Shown piece after piece: positions 17,461 through 25,098 of a stretch of DNA of 64,000 nt (position 1 is its first letter; every line of letters begins with the position of its first letter). Made by a program: the position numbers and the translations under genes. This DNA is from a bacterium (GTDB taxonomy: Bacteria; Sumerlaeota; Sumerlaeia; SLMS01). Below the pieces are notes generated by a model that made no database searches, was not told the origin of the DNA, and was given only the letters and a program-made list of their open reading frames with translations. The stretch spans positions 54,583 through 118,582 of the forward strand of contig WGMQ01000011.1 in the NCBI GenBank assembly GCA_016125005.1, given 5' to 3'.

Positions 17461-18438
17461 ATGAAGACTAGAATTACTGAGTTGTTCGGAATTGAACATC
17501 CGATCGTACAGGGCGGCATGCATTATGTGGGCTTGGCAGATCTCGCCGCCTCGGTATCGAATGCAGGTGGACTCGGTTTGATTACCGCACTCACCCTGGG
17601 TTCTCCGGAGGCGCTCGCCAAGGAGATCGCCAGGTGCCGGGACATGACCGACAGGCCGTTCGGGGTGAACCTGTCCCTCCTGCCCGCCATCAACGCGGTC
17701 AACTACCCCGCCTACGTCAAGGCGATCATCGACGGCGGCGTCAGGATCGTCGAAACCGCCGGGAACAACCCTGCATCGCTGATGCCCTTGTTCAAGGAAG
17801 CCGGGGTCAAGGTCATCCACAAATGCACGTCCGTGAAACATGCCCTGAAAGCCGAGGCGGTCGGGTGCGACGCGGTCAGCGTCGACGGCTTCGAATGCGG
17901 CGGACATCCTGGCCAGGACGACGTGCCGAACATGATCCTGCTGCCGCGGGCCGCGGAGGAGCTGAAAATCCCGTTCATTGCGTCGGGCGGCATGGCTGAT
18001 GGCCGTTCGCTCGTGGCGGCGCTTGCCCTGGGGGCAGACGGCGTCAACATGGGCACCCGCTTCATGGTGACCAAGGAGGCCAAGGTGCATGACAACGTCA
18101 AAAAGGCGATCCTGGCAGCGACCGAGTTGGATACGCGGCTCATCCTGCGTCCGCTAAGGAACACGGAGCGCGTCCTGAATAACCCGGCGGTCGAGCGTGT
18201 CATTGCCACGGAAAAGAGGCTCGGCGACACCATCACATTCGAGGATGTCCGTGCCGATGTCGCGGGCGTCTACCCGAAGATCATGCTCGAAGGCGATCTG
18301 GATGCCGGCGCGTGGTCCTGCGGCATGGTCGTCGGCCTGATCAACGACATCCCGTCGGTGGCCGAACTGATCAACCGAACCATGGCGCAGGCGGAAGCCA
18401 TCATTACGAAGAGGCTTACCGGAATGCTCACTGCCTAG
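17461..18438 (+). CDS. Nitronate monooxygenase-family FMN protein
   Basis: This 325-residue TIM-barrel flavoprotein has N-terminal IEHPIVQGGMHYVG, the signature GFECGGHPGQDD with His at the expected catalytic position (about residue 143-147), and FMN-phosphate segments IASGGMADGRSL and GADGVNMGTRF. The active-site motif is intact, unlike in its distant relative at 5367. Family members oxidise alkyl nitronates, but in catabolic clusters their real substrate is often unknown. An intact and a modified copy in one island suggest different jobs. It follows the fadJ-like gene by 142 bp on the same strand and is convergent with the broken MDR gene. Confidence 0.9.
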   Translation: MKTRITELFGIEHPIVQGGMHYVGLADLAASVSNAGGLGLITALTLGSPEALAKEIARCRDMTDRPFGVNLSLLPAINAVNYPAYVKAIIDGGVRIVETAGNNPASLMPLFKEAGVKVIHKCTSVKHALKAEAVGCDAVSVDGFECGGHPGQDDVPNMILLPRAAEELKIPFIASGGMADGRSLVAALALGADGVNMGTRFMVTKEAKVHDNVKKAILAATELDTRLILRPLRNTERVLNNPAVERVIATEKRLGDTITFEDVRADVAGVYPKIMLEGDLDAGAWSCGMVVGLINDIPSVAELINRTMAQAEAIITKRLTGMLTA

Positions 18439-18587
18439 CCGGGCAACGACGCCGGGCGAGTTCGCCTGTTGACGACGAGTCCCGCCGCTCGGAACCACAT
18501 CCGCCCGCCCGAAACTCCGGAGCGGGTGGGTTTGCTCCTGGCTCCGCCGCGTGTCCCGGCCTGTCGGCGTCCGCAGCTTTCGCCGTG

Positions 18588-19719
18588 TCAGGGCGTGATC
18601 AGATATTTCTCGCCTGTCCGCTTGGCCACATAGGCGGCGATGATCTCGGGATCGAGCGCCTCGGACAGCGAGATTTCGTGGCTGTAGCTGCTGGCAAAGG
18701 TCGAGTGCAGCTCGGCAATCACGCGCGCGCAATCGACGGGCGGCGTCCTCTCCCACGCGCCGGAGAAACGGGAACAGCAACCAGCCGGAAACCGACCAGC
18801 CGAATCCCCATTGTCCCCTGGCCAAGGTCGTGGGGGATGGATCCAGTCCACCATAGATGTAGAGCTGCTTGAACACATCGGAACCATACGTGTTGTAGGT
18901 CGTCATCCGCGACCTTGCCACCGCTTCCATTGCGGCGAGTATCTCTCCCCCCGGCTTGCCACCCGCAACCGCGTCGAAAGCGACGGTGGCGCCTGTCTCA
19001 GCGACGGCATCGATCAACTCGGAGCGGAATTCGGGGTTGTCCGAGTTGAGGACATGCCGGGCGCCCTGGGCCTTGAGCAGCGCCACGTGTTCGTCCTTGC
19101 GGACGATGTTGACCAGCGGAATGCCGTCCGCCATGCAAATGCGATTGAGCATCTGGCCGAGATTGGAAGCCGCCGCTGTATGGACGATGGCCCTGTGGCC
19201 TTCGGTCTTCGCCGTCTCGACGAAGCCGAGCGCGGTCAAGGGATTGATGAAGGCGGAGGCTCCGTCCCGCGGATCGGTGCGGTCCGGCAACGCCAGGCAA
19301 AGGTCTGCCGGCATCACCCGATATTGCGCGAACATGCCATCGCCGATAGCGGCCACGGTCTTGCCCAGCAAGGCCCTCGCCTTGTTCGAGGAACCGGTTC
19401 TGACCACGACGCCGCTGCCTTCGCTGCCGACAGGCATCGGCGTACCCAGACGTCCCGCCAAGGCCCGCAGGACACCTGCGGCGATAGGCGCGGTCAGGAC
19501 CGGCAGCCCGTCACGCTCGGAGCGTTTCGCGGCGGCCAGATCGGCACCGGCGAAGAGCAGGAACTGATCCGTTGGATTGATCGGCGCCGCCGCGACCTTG
19601 ATAAGAACCTCATCATTTCCCGGCGGCGGAATGCGGGTACGGGTCAGGGACAGCTCGAGTTCTCCATCCCTCCTGACGAGCGATGTCAACGAAATAGTCG
19701 TGTCGGGAAAACCGGTCAC
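18588..19719 (-). pseudogene. MDR-family zinc-free oxidoreductase (quinone reductase-like), frameshifted
   Basis: Translation from GTG 19719 (ribosome-binding site GGAAG 7 bp upstream) gives an MDR protein: EVLIKVAAAPINPTDQ, VGSEGSGVVV, FINPLTALGF, the nucleotide-binding AIVHTAAASNLGQMLNR and a C-terminal GWLLFPFL. Near 18720-18733 the frame changes in a run read on the minus strand as GCGCGCGCG. The natural C-terminus (VIAELHSTFASSYSHEISL ... KRTGEKYLITP) continues in another frame to TGA at 18588. Adding one GC unit restores one frame of about 377 codons. It is either a real frameshift mutation or a sequencing error. The substrate is probably an enone/enoyl compound. Confidence 0.8.
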
Positions 19720-19814
19720 AGCTCGACTTCCACCATAACGTCGCCCTGGCTCCAAATGCGACAAGGCTTATTCCTCAGGCCACCAACCTGGAGCAGGGAA
19801 GCCGACCTGGGAAA

Positions 19815-19828
19815 TGACTTCAAAGTCA
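19815..19828. promoter_or_regulatory. Palindromic operator, copy 6 (TGACTTCAAAGTCA)
   Basis: This 14-bp site has intact TGACTT and AAGTCA arms and one central asymmetry. It lies about 96 bp upstream of the GTG of the frameshifted MDR gene, so that gene was a regulon member. The flanking 19720-20032 stretch has no gene and holds two further operator types close to its right end. Confidence 0.68.
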
Positions 19829-20006
19829 CCCCAAGTCAATCGGCGTCAAGATCAAACGCTGAGCGAAGCATGGCCAAGGCGATTCCAAACTCAATCGCTT
19901 GAGGTCGACGAAGCATGCGGACGCACTTGGTTCAACTTCACTACAGAGATGTTCGACGCTGGGATGACGGGTCGAGCTAAACAACGGTAACCTTGCAACG
20001 ATTTTG

Positions 20007-20018
20007 TACGATCGTACC
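20007..20018. promoter_or_regulatory. Perfect palindrome GTACGATCGTAC
   Basis: This 12-bp perfect palindrome is separated by 2 bp from the TAACGATCGTTA palindrome to its right. A close relative, GTACGTTCGTAC, lies at 26962-26973 upstream of the acyl-CoA dehydrogenase/tandem-TetR unit. It is probably a TetR-type operator reading toward the MDR gene; the regulator is not identified. Confidence 0.55.
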
Positions 20019-20020
20019 AT

Positions 20021-20032
20021 TAACGATCGTTA
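20021..20032. promoter_or_regulatory. Perfect palindrome TAACGATCGTTA (distal copy of the TetR-22.8 kb operator)
   Basis: This is identical to the core of the operator in front of the TetR gene at 22787. It begins directly after the stop codon of the SDR gene (20033), at the end of the operon that TetR most likely controls and upstream of the MDR gene. It could serve the MDR promoter or act as a distal loop site. Confidence 0.55.
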
Positions 20033-20794
20033 TTAGATCGCTACACCACCGGCAACGCTGATGGCCTCGCCCGTGATGTAGCCAGCCGACGGCCCGGCAA
20101 GGAAGCAGATGGTCTCGGCCACCTCCTCGACCGTCGCAATGCGGCGGATCGGGTGCAGGTCCAGGATCAGCTCGCGGTCCGGAAGTTCACCGGAGACGCC
20201 CGCGGCCATGTCTGTCGGCATGATGCCGGGCTGTACGACGTTCACTGTGATGTTGCGGGGGCCAAGATCGCGCGCGACGCCCTTCGCATATCCAACGAGC
20301 GCTGTTTTGGTTCCAGCATAGTCGGCGACACCCTTGAAGGGGACGTTGGTGCCAAGGCGAGAGCCTATGAAGATGATCCGGCCGCCATCGCTCAGTCTGG
20401 GCGCCGCTGCGCGGGTATTGGCGATCGTGCCCAAGACATTGACCTGCCACTGATGATTGTATCTCTCGCCATCGAGGTCGGGATCGTCGATCGACTGACC
20501 CTGGATCGCCACGCCGGCATTGTTGACCAGGATGTCGAGCTTGCCGAACTCGGCAATGACCTTGTCGATCAGGGGTCTGGCCGAAGATAGCTCGGATTGG
20601 TCGCTTTCGATCGCGATGGCGCGGACGCCTCTTGCCTTCAGCCTTCCGACTACGGCTTCCGCCTTTTCGGCCGAGGTCGCATAGCTGATCGCAACATTCG
20701 CGCCGCGGTCGGCGAACGCTTCTGCCGTCGCGGCGCCAAGGCCCCGCGATCCGCCGGTGATCAGGGCGACCTTGCCTTCGAACGTTTTCTGCAT
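20033..20794 (-). CDS. SDR-family oxidoreductase (FabG-like)
   Basis: This is a 253-residue classical SDR with ITGGSRGLGAAT (about 13-24), NNAG (about 91-94), catalytic Ser in IIFIGSRLG, and Tyr/Lys in DYAGTKTAL. The C-terminal GYITGEAISVAGGVAI is normal for the family. The active site is complete, so NAD(P)H-dependent ketone/alcohol interconversion is likely, with unknown substrate. It is the third gene of the minus-strand unit hydrolase - NADP oxidoreductase - SDR, starting 16 bp after the preceding gene, under the TetR/TAACGATCGTTA control region at 22.7 kb. Confidence 0.9.
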   Translation of the reverse strand: MQKTFEGKVALITGGSRGLGAATAEAFADRGANVAISYATSAEKAEAVVGRLKARGVRAIAIESDQSELSSARPLIDKVIAEFGKLDILVNNAGVAIQGQSIDDPDLDGERYNHQWQVNVLGTIANTRAAAPRLSDGGRIIFIGSRLGTNVPFKGVADYAGTKTALVGYAKGVARDLGPRNITVNVVQPGIMPTDMAAGVSGELPDRELILDLHPIRRIATVEEVAETICFLAGPSAGYITGEAISVAGGVAI

Positions 20795-20809
20795 GGGATG
20801 ATTTCCTGT

Positions 20810-21484
20810 TTATGAGGAGGTTGATTGGTTCTTTGTAGAAGGGAGGCGGCGTGCCATTGCCAGGTTCGCCGCCAACTCTGACTGCGTCTGATGCACATGG
20901 GCGTTCCAGGCAGGCTGGCCGGGGCCACTCCGCCAAGACTCGCTGAGTGGGCTGTTGTCGACGGTGTCAAAACCGAACTGATCGTAAAGCCGTGTCACGA
21001 GTTCCACGGCTTCGGGATGGTTGCTCGAGACCGACAGGGCATGCCGGTCCGGGGCGCCGGTGGGCTTTGCCGAGATGAAGAGGCGAGGCGCCTGGATATG
21101 GGTAAAAGCCTTCGCCACCTTCGATAAAGGCAACTGCTCCTGGCGAAGCTCGTGAACCGTCTTCTCACCCGAGTCGACAACCATGAAGTTGCCGTCGCGC
21201 CAGGGCATGTAGTTGTTCGTGTCAATGACGATTTTCCCGGCAAGCTCCGCCACGGGCATGTCGTTGTTCAACTTGAGGGGAACGGCAATGACGACGAAAT
21301 CGCCGGCCTTCGCCGTCTCCGCCGCGGTCGCAGCGCGTGCCGCCTGACCGAGTTCGGCGATGAGCCCGGCGAGTGTTTCCGGTCCACGCGAGTTGGCGAT
21401 GACGACCCGGTAGCCGCAAGCAATAGCCGCGCGTGCGATCTGGCTGCCGACCTCGCCGGCGCCGATGATGCCGATCGTAGGCAT
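20810..21484 (-). CDS. NADPH-dependent F420 reductase-like / NAD(P)-binding oxidoreductase
   Basis: This 224-residue protein has the N-terminal Rossmann segment TIGIIGAGEVGSQIARAAIACGYRVVIANSRGPETL and a following VIDTNNYMPWRDG. That arrangement is seen in the F420-dependent NADP reductase-like family, which in Proteobacteria mostly means NADP-binding proteins without F420. It has a second part of about 100 residues with SSNHPEAVELVTRLYDQFGFDTVD. The exact reaction is unknown. Its start lies 2 bp after the stop of the secreted hydrolase gene, so it is in one operon with the hydrolase and SDR. Confidence 0.82.
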   Translation of the reverse strand: MPTIGIIGAGEVGSQIARAAIACGYRVVIANSRGPETLAGLIAELGQAARAATAAETAKAGDFVVIAVPLKLNNDMPVAELAGKIVIDTNNYMPWRDGNFMVVDSGEKTVHELRQEQLPLSKVAKAFTHIQAPRLFISAKPTGAPDRHALSVSSNHPEAVELVTRLYDQFGFDTVDNSPLSESWRSGPGQPAWNAHVHQTQSELAANLAMARRLPSTKNQSTSS

Positions 21485-21486
21485 CG

Positions 21487-22569
21487 CTAACCCCGTGTCT
21501 CGCGAACGAAGTCGACGACGTGCCGACTAACCTCATCCGGCTGCTCCATCTGCGCGAAGTGTCCGCAATTCCCGATCCAGATCGTCGGCTGGCCTTGCGG
21601 CAACCAGTCGTGCTGCGCGGCAAACACGTCACGCATCCCCGGCATCCCGACCACCAAATCCTTGTCGCCGACGATGGTACGGGCAGGAACGGCGGGAACG
21701 AAATCAGACCAAGCGGCCATCAGTTCCCAGCTTCTGTGAAGACTGCGATAGGCATTGAAAGCGGAGGTTGCCCCGGACTTCCTGAACGCCTCGACGTAGA
21801 TCGCGAGTTCATCATTGGGTAGAAACCTCATCTCGCCCGGAGGCTCTTCCAATCCCACGATAAGCGACCCGCCAATCGTCAACATTGCGGGCGGCGCGTC
21901 ACCTGAGCGCTCCGCCGAGTTGGTGAAGAAGATGCGACGCAGAAACGTCTCGGGATCGGCGTTGAACTCTGCATCGGGCGGTCCCTCGGTGAGGAACCAC
22001 GGAAGGTAGTATTCGGCCGGCGCTTCTTCCCGGAGAATCTGCGGAAGTGAGCGGTCTCCATGTGGCAACCAGGGTACGGATACCGCCATGATCCCTACAA
22101 ACCGGTCGGGCCGCAACTGCACCGCAGCCCAGCCGGCATTGGTTCCCCAATCATGCGCCACCACCGTCACCTGGGCGACGCCAAGGTGATCGAGGATGGC
22201 GATAAGGTCGCCCATGACGTCGACCGAGGTGTAGCTTTGCGGATCTGCGACGCCCTCGGTTTCGCCGAAACCACGCAGATCCGGCGCGATCGCCATGTAG
22301 CCTGCATCGACAACGGCGCGCATCTGGGCCCGCCAGGTCCGCCACAAGTCGGGGAAGCCGTGAAGGAAGAGCACAGCCTTGCCCGCCCCCGCGGTGACGA
22401 AATGCTGCTGGCGGCCGTTCAGCCGTTCATGGTGGTGCTTGAAAGCGGGCTGTTCCTCGATGGGCCTCGCGCTTGTCGTGGCAGCCTCTTGCGCGAAAGA
22501 GGGCATGGCGGCGGCAGCAGCGGCTGCGCCGAGCCCGGCGAGGAACGCTTTGCGAGAGATAACCAGCAT
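21487..22569 (-). CDS. Exported epoxide hydrolase-like alpha/beta hydrolase
   Basis: The protein has 360 residues. The N-terminus SRKAFLAGLGAAAAAAAMPSFAQEA is a cleavable export signal with a Tat-like S-R-K-x-F-L pattern, so the enzyme is probably periplasmic. The mature part has HGFPDLWRTWRAQM, the Asp nucleophile in AHDWGTNAGW and a His in GNCGHFAQMEQPDE, the same triad arrangement as the 4100-5116 hydrolase. It is the first gene of a three-gene unit divergent from a TetR regulator, with three operator copies in the promoter region. Such modules commonly respond to the hydrolase substrate or a related electrophile; this is inference. Confidence 0.87.
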   Translation of the reverse strand: MLVISRKAFLAGLGAAAAAAAMPSFAQEAATTSARPIEEQPAFKHHHERLNGRQQHFVTAGAGKAVLFLHGFPDLWRTWRAQMRAVVDAGYMAIAPDLRGFGETEGVADPQSYTSVDVMGDLIAILDHLGVAQVTVVAHDWGTNAGWAAVQLRPDRFVGIMAVSVPWLPHGDRSLPQILREEAPAEYYLPWFLTEGPPDAEFNADPETFLRRIFFTNSAERSGDAPPAMLTIGGSLIVGLEEPPGEMRFLPNDELAIYVEAFRKSGATSAFNAYRSLHRSWELMAAWSDFVPAVPARTIVGDKDLVVGMPGMRDVFAAQHDWLPQGQPTIWIGNCGHFAQMEQPDEVSRHVVDFVRETRG

Positions 22570-22687
22570 GATTCACCTGTTAACGTTCTTGCGGTTGGCG
22601 CCGCTGTTGCGTGGATGGAGAGCGGAATGCCGTTGTCGTCTTTCGATCTTTGAGCCAATCCCAACGGGTTCCATCGGCGTGCGAAAT

Positions 22688-22761
22688 GATAACGATCGTT
22701 ATCGTAACGATCATTAGCCATCATTGACGCACGGCGTCAAGTGATTTAGTAACGATGATTA
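22688..22761. promoter_or_regulatory. Triple operator for the TetR regulator (TAACGATCGTTA type)
   Basis: The divergent promoter region holds a perfect 16-bp palindrome GATAACGATCGTTATC (22688-22703), a one-mismatch copy TAACGATCATTA (22705-22716) and a two-mismatch copy TAACGATGATTA (22750-22761). Centres of the first two are about 15-16 bp apart. The right-hand copy lies about 26 bp before the tetR start. Another perfect core is found at 20021. The layout is typical of TetR autoregulation plus repression of the divergent operon. Confidence 0.75.
22724..22740. promoter_or_regulatory. Inverted repeat TTGACGC-ACG-GCGTCAA
   Basis: Perfect 7-bp arms around a 3-bp spacer lie between the left and right TAACGATCGTTA copies. 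Its left arm includes TTGACG, a possible -35 for the TetR gene with the weak -10 TAGTAA 17 bp downstream. It may be an additional operator for a different protein or part of the promoter. No second copy was seen in the window. Confidence 0.45.
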
Positions 22762-22786
22762 TCGAAACGTATTCGGGTGGGAGCTG

Positions 22787-23398
22787 ATGGGTCGCCATCG
22801 CGAATTTGACGTTGGGGAAGCACTCGACGCGGCGCTGTGTGTTTTCTGGCGCAAGGGCTATGAGGGTACATCATACACCGACCTGACGGAGGCCGCCGGC
22901 ATAGACAGGCCCGCCTTCTATTCTGCGTTCGGCAACAAGGAATCGCTCTTCCGCAAGGCGCTGGATCGCTACTACGAGCGCTACATGGACTATATTCCGG
23001 ACGCGCTTGAACTTCCGACCGCAAGGGCGGTTGCCGCTCACCTCCTGTACAGCGCGGTCGACCTCAATACGCGATATCCCGACCATACAGGGTGTCTCGC
23101 CCTCCATGGTGCCTTGGCCGGATCGGATGACGCCGAGCCGGTGCGACAAGCGCTAATCGACGCTCGGGCAGTCGGTGAGGCGCAGTTGCGCGAACGTTTC
23201 GAACGCGCCAAGGCTGAGGGCGACCTACCGCAGCGCTCCAGGCCCGAGGTCCTGGCGGCATTCGTGATGGCGGTCCTTCACGGCATGGCCGTTCAGGCCA
23301 AGGCCGGATTCAGTCGGGCGAAGCTCGAGGCTGTTGCAGAACAAGCGCTTTCCGCTTGGCCTGCGAATGACTCGCCAATTGCCAGATCGCCGCCTTGA
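22787..23398 (+). CDS. TetR/AcrR-family transcriptional regulator
   Basis: The protein has 203 residues. The N-terminal HTH region FDVGEALDAALCVFWRKGYEGTSYTDLTEAAGIDRPAFYSAFGNKESLF (about 6-54) is textbook TetR. The AGIDRPAFYSAFGNKE form is that of the YxaF/LmrA-QacR-like subgroup often linked to oxidoreductase targets. The C-terminal ligand domain is about 130 residues. A GGGAG ribosome-binding site precedes the ATG. It is divergent from the hydrolase-oxidoreductase-SDR operon and flanked by its presumed operators, so it is predicted to repress that operon and itself. Confidence 0.93.
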   Translation: MGRHREFDVGEALDAALCVFWRKGYEGTSYTDLTEAAGIDRPAFYSAFGNKESLFRKALDRYYERYMDYIPDALELPTARAVAAHLLYSAVDLNTRYPDHTGCLALHGALAGSDDAEPVRQALIDARAVGEAQLRERFERAKAEGDLPQRSRPEVLAAFVMAVLHGMAVQAKAGFSRAKLEAVAEQALSAWPANDSPIARSPP

Positions 23399-23757
23399 CC
23401 GCTGGATGCAGAGAAGCGCTAGCGGCTCCCCATTCGCGAGAAAGTCCTGCACATCGTCACGAGGGGTTTGGCCAGTTTCGAGGATCCTTGAGCGCCGTCG
23501 AAAAGATCGCGTTGCCCTCATCCAGGGTGATCGCGGCTAGAGTATATTCCCGAAAAGTTGGTCGACTTTTCGGATAAGAATATGCGTGAAAACACATCGT
23601 TAGGGCGGGTCTCCCGACTCTGTGTTCGCGAAACCCGCTCCAGTTCGACGACCTATCGCCAAGCTGAAAGACTGGAGGCGCCTCGCCATCTGCGACGACC
23701 GATGCGATCGGGCCTCGTTCTCCGGATCGAGGCCACAGTCCTTCTTGCTCTGGTCAA
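23399..23757. other. Intergenic stretch without recognisable gene; one strong inverted repeat
   Basis: The stretch lies between the convergent TetR and tandem-TetR genes. The short ORFs listed here show no family resemblance. At 23550-23573 there is a perfect 9-bp inverted repeat, CCGAAAAGT-TGGTCG-ACTTTTCGG, that could form a hairpin in either transcript. It has no proper U-tract, so it may be a factor-independent terminator variant or a relic. Nothing else was seen. Confidence 0.5.
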
Positions 23758-25041
23758 TCAGTCGTGAGCCTGGATCCAGTATCTGCCTTCGACGATTTGC
23801 CGGATATCACGCGCAAACTCGCTGCGTGCTGCAACCAGGTCAGCGGTGCGCGCGCCGGTCGACAGGATGCGGATCGACTTCCCTATGAAAAGCGCCTGAA
23901 GGAGCAGCCCATCGAGCGATCTGTGATGCCTGGACAGCGGTGCAACGAGGCTGTTCCAGGCCTCGCATTGGTCGGCCACAGCGCTCCACACCATCGGCTG
24001 AAGATCCGCCCGCCGCGCCGCTTCGATCCAGATCGTGTAGCTTGCGAGGTTGCGCTTCCCATGCTCGATCACCTCGCGCACGAAGACGACATTGGTCACT
24101 TCGATAATCTGCTCGATGTCGGCGTTCCTGAAGTCGAAGCCGGCCATCGCCGAGCGATAGCGATCCTTGGAACGTTCGAAGAGCTCCGCTTGCGCGATCT
24201 GCAGGATGTCGTCGATACAGGCGAAATAGTATGATGGCGTCGTATTCGAGACGCCGGCCCTTACCGCGATGCTGCGATGGCTCAGCGCGGCCGCGCCATC
24301 GGAAATAAGGATTTGGATCGCTGCGTCGATCAGCGCCCTACGGGTGTGTGCCCCCTTGCTGTCGCCACGCTCTTTCCTGGTCGCTGAACATTCCTTCGTG
24401 CCGCCGCTGGACCACGCCTCGAATGGATTGCTATGCCCCCGCAAAAGCAGGCCGATTTCCTCCGCGTTCAAGTGAAGCCCGATGCACATGAAAAGCAGCC
24501 CGACGACCAGATCGATGCCGGACTGAGCGGTTTCGGGAGCATTCGCGACGTTCAGGGCGAGCGCAATGTCCGTCCAAAGCAACTTGAGCCTGTCATGCCA
24601 TTCCCGGGTGAGACGGAGGCTCTCTTCGTGGCGAACCGCATCAAGCGTGATTTCCCCCCACGAGAGCACGCCATGCCAATGGGGACCAGAGGAGTTCTGC
24701 ACTCTCTCGATTGCAAAATCACGGAAACTGGGTAGCCTGGATTCGCCCGCGCGAATTCTTGTCGCCATTTCGGAAAAGGCTTCCGAGTAATCGTCCAGCA
24801 CCATCGCGGCGGCAGCCGCCACGATGTCGGCCTTGCTGGAAAAATAGTATGTCGTCGCCGACAGCGAGACATTCGCCCGCCGAGCGACAATTCTGTGGCT
24901 GAGGCCAGCGATCCCGGCTTCGGCCAGGATTTCAACCGCAGCTTGGGTGATCTTCAGGCGGGTCTCCCGCGATCGCTGCTGCTTCGGCACGCGTGCGCCG
25001 ACATAGTCTGCACCAAGTGATGAGCTTGAGCTTTCGTCCAC
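23758..25041 (-). CDS. Tandem TetR regulator: two TetR units in one polypeptide
   Basis: This 427-residue protein holds two complete TetR-like units. The first HTH is at about 28-75 (AGLSHRIVARRANVSLSATTYYF) with a ligand-type helical domain to about 205. A short linker (about 206-228) leads to the second HTH at about 233-282 (AALSHRSIAVRAGVSNTTPSYYF) with its own helical domain to the end. The recognition regions resemble each other (LSHRxxAxRAxVSxxxxxYYF), which suggests internal duplication or fusion of paralogues. Ordinary TetR proteins are about 200 residues and dimerise. It follows the acyl-CoA dehydrogenase gene by 57 bp on the same strand and is the best local candidate for one of the two unassigned operator types. 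Confidence 0.9.
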   Translation of the reverse strand: MDESSSSSLGADYVGARVPKQQRSRETRLKITQAAVEILAEAGIAGLSHRIVARRANVSLSATTYYFSSKADIVAAAAAMVLDDYSEAFSEMATRIRAGESRLPSFRDFAIERVQNSSGPHWHGVLSWGEITLDAVRHEESLRLTREWHDRLKLLWTDIALALNVANAPETAQSGIDLVVGLLFMCIGLHLNAEEIGLLLRGHSNPFEAWSSGGTKECSATRKERGDSKGAHTRRALIDAAIQILISDGAAALSHRSIAVRAGVSNTTPSYYFACIDDILQIAQAELFERSKDRYRSAMAGFDFRNADIEQIIEVTNVVFVREVIEHGKRNLASYTIWIEAARRADLQPMVWSAVADQCEAWNSLVAPLSRHHRSLDGLLLQALFIGKSIRILSTGARTADLVAARSEFARDIRQIVEGRYWIQAHD

Positions 25042-25098
25042 GCCGCAATCCTGAATTCACTTCGATCTCACGCCGCGCTGACCAACGAACGCGGAGTT

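Noticed and set aside
18588-18887. 99-aa minus-strand ORF as an independent small gene
   Set aside because: Its latter half is the natural C-terminus of the frameshifted MDR oxidoreductase.
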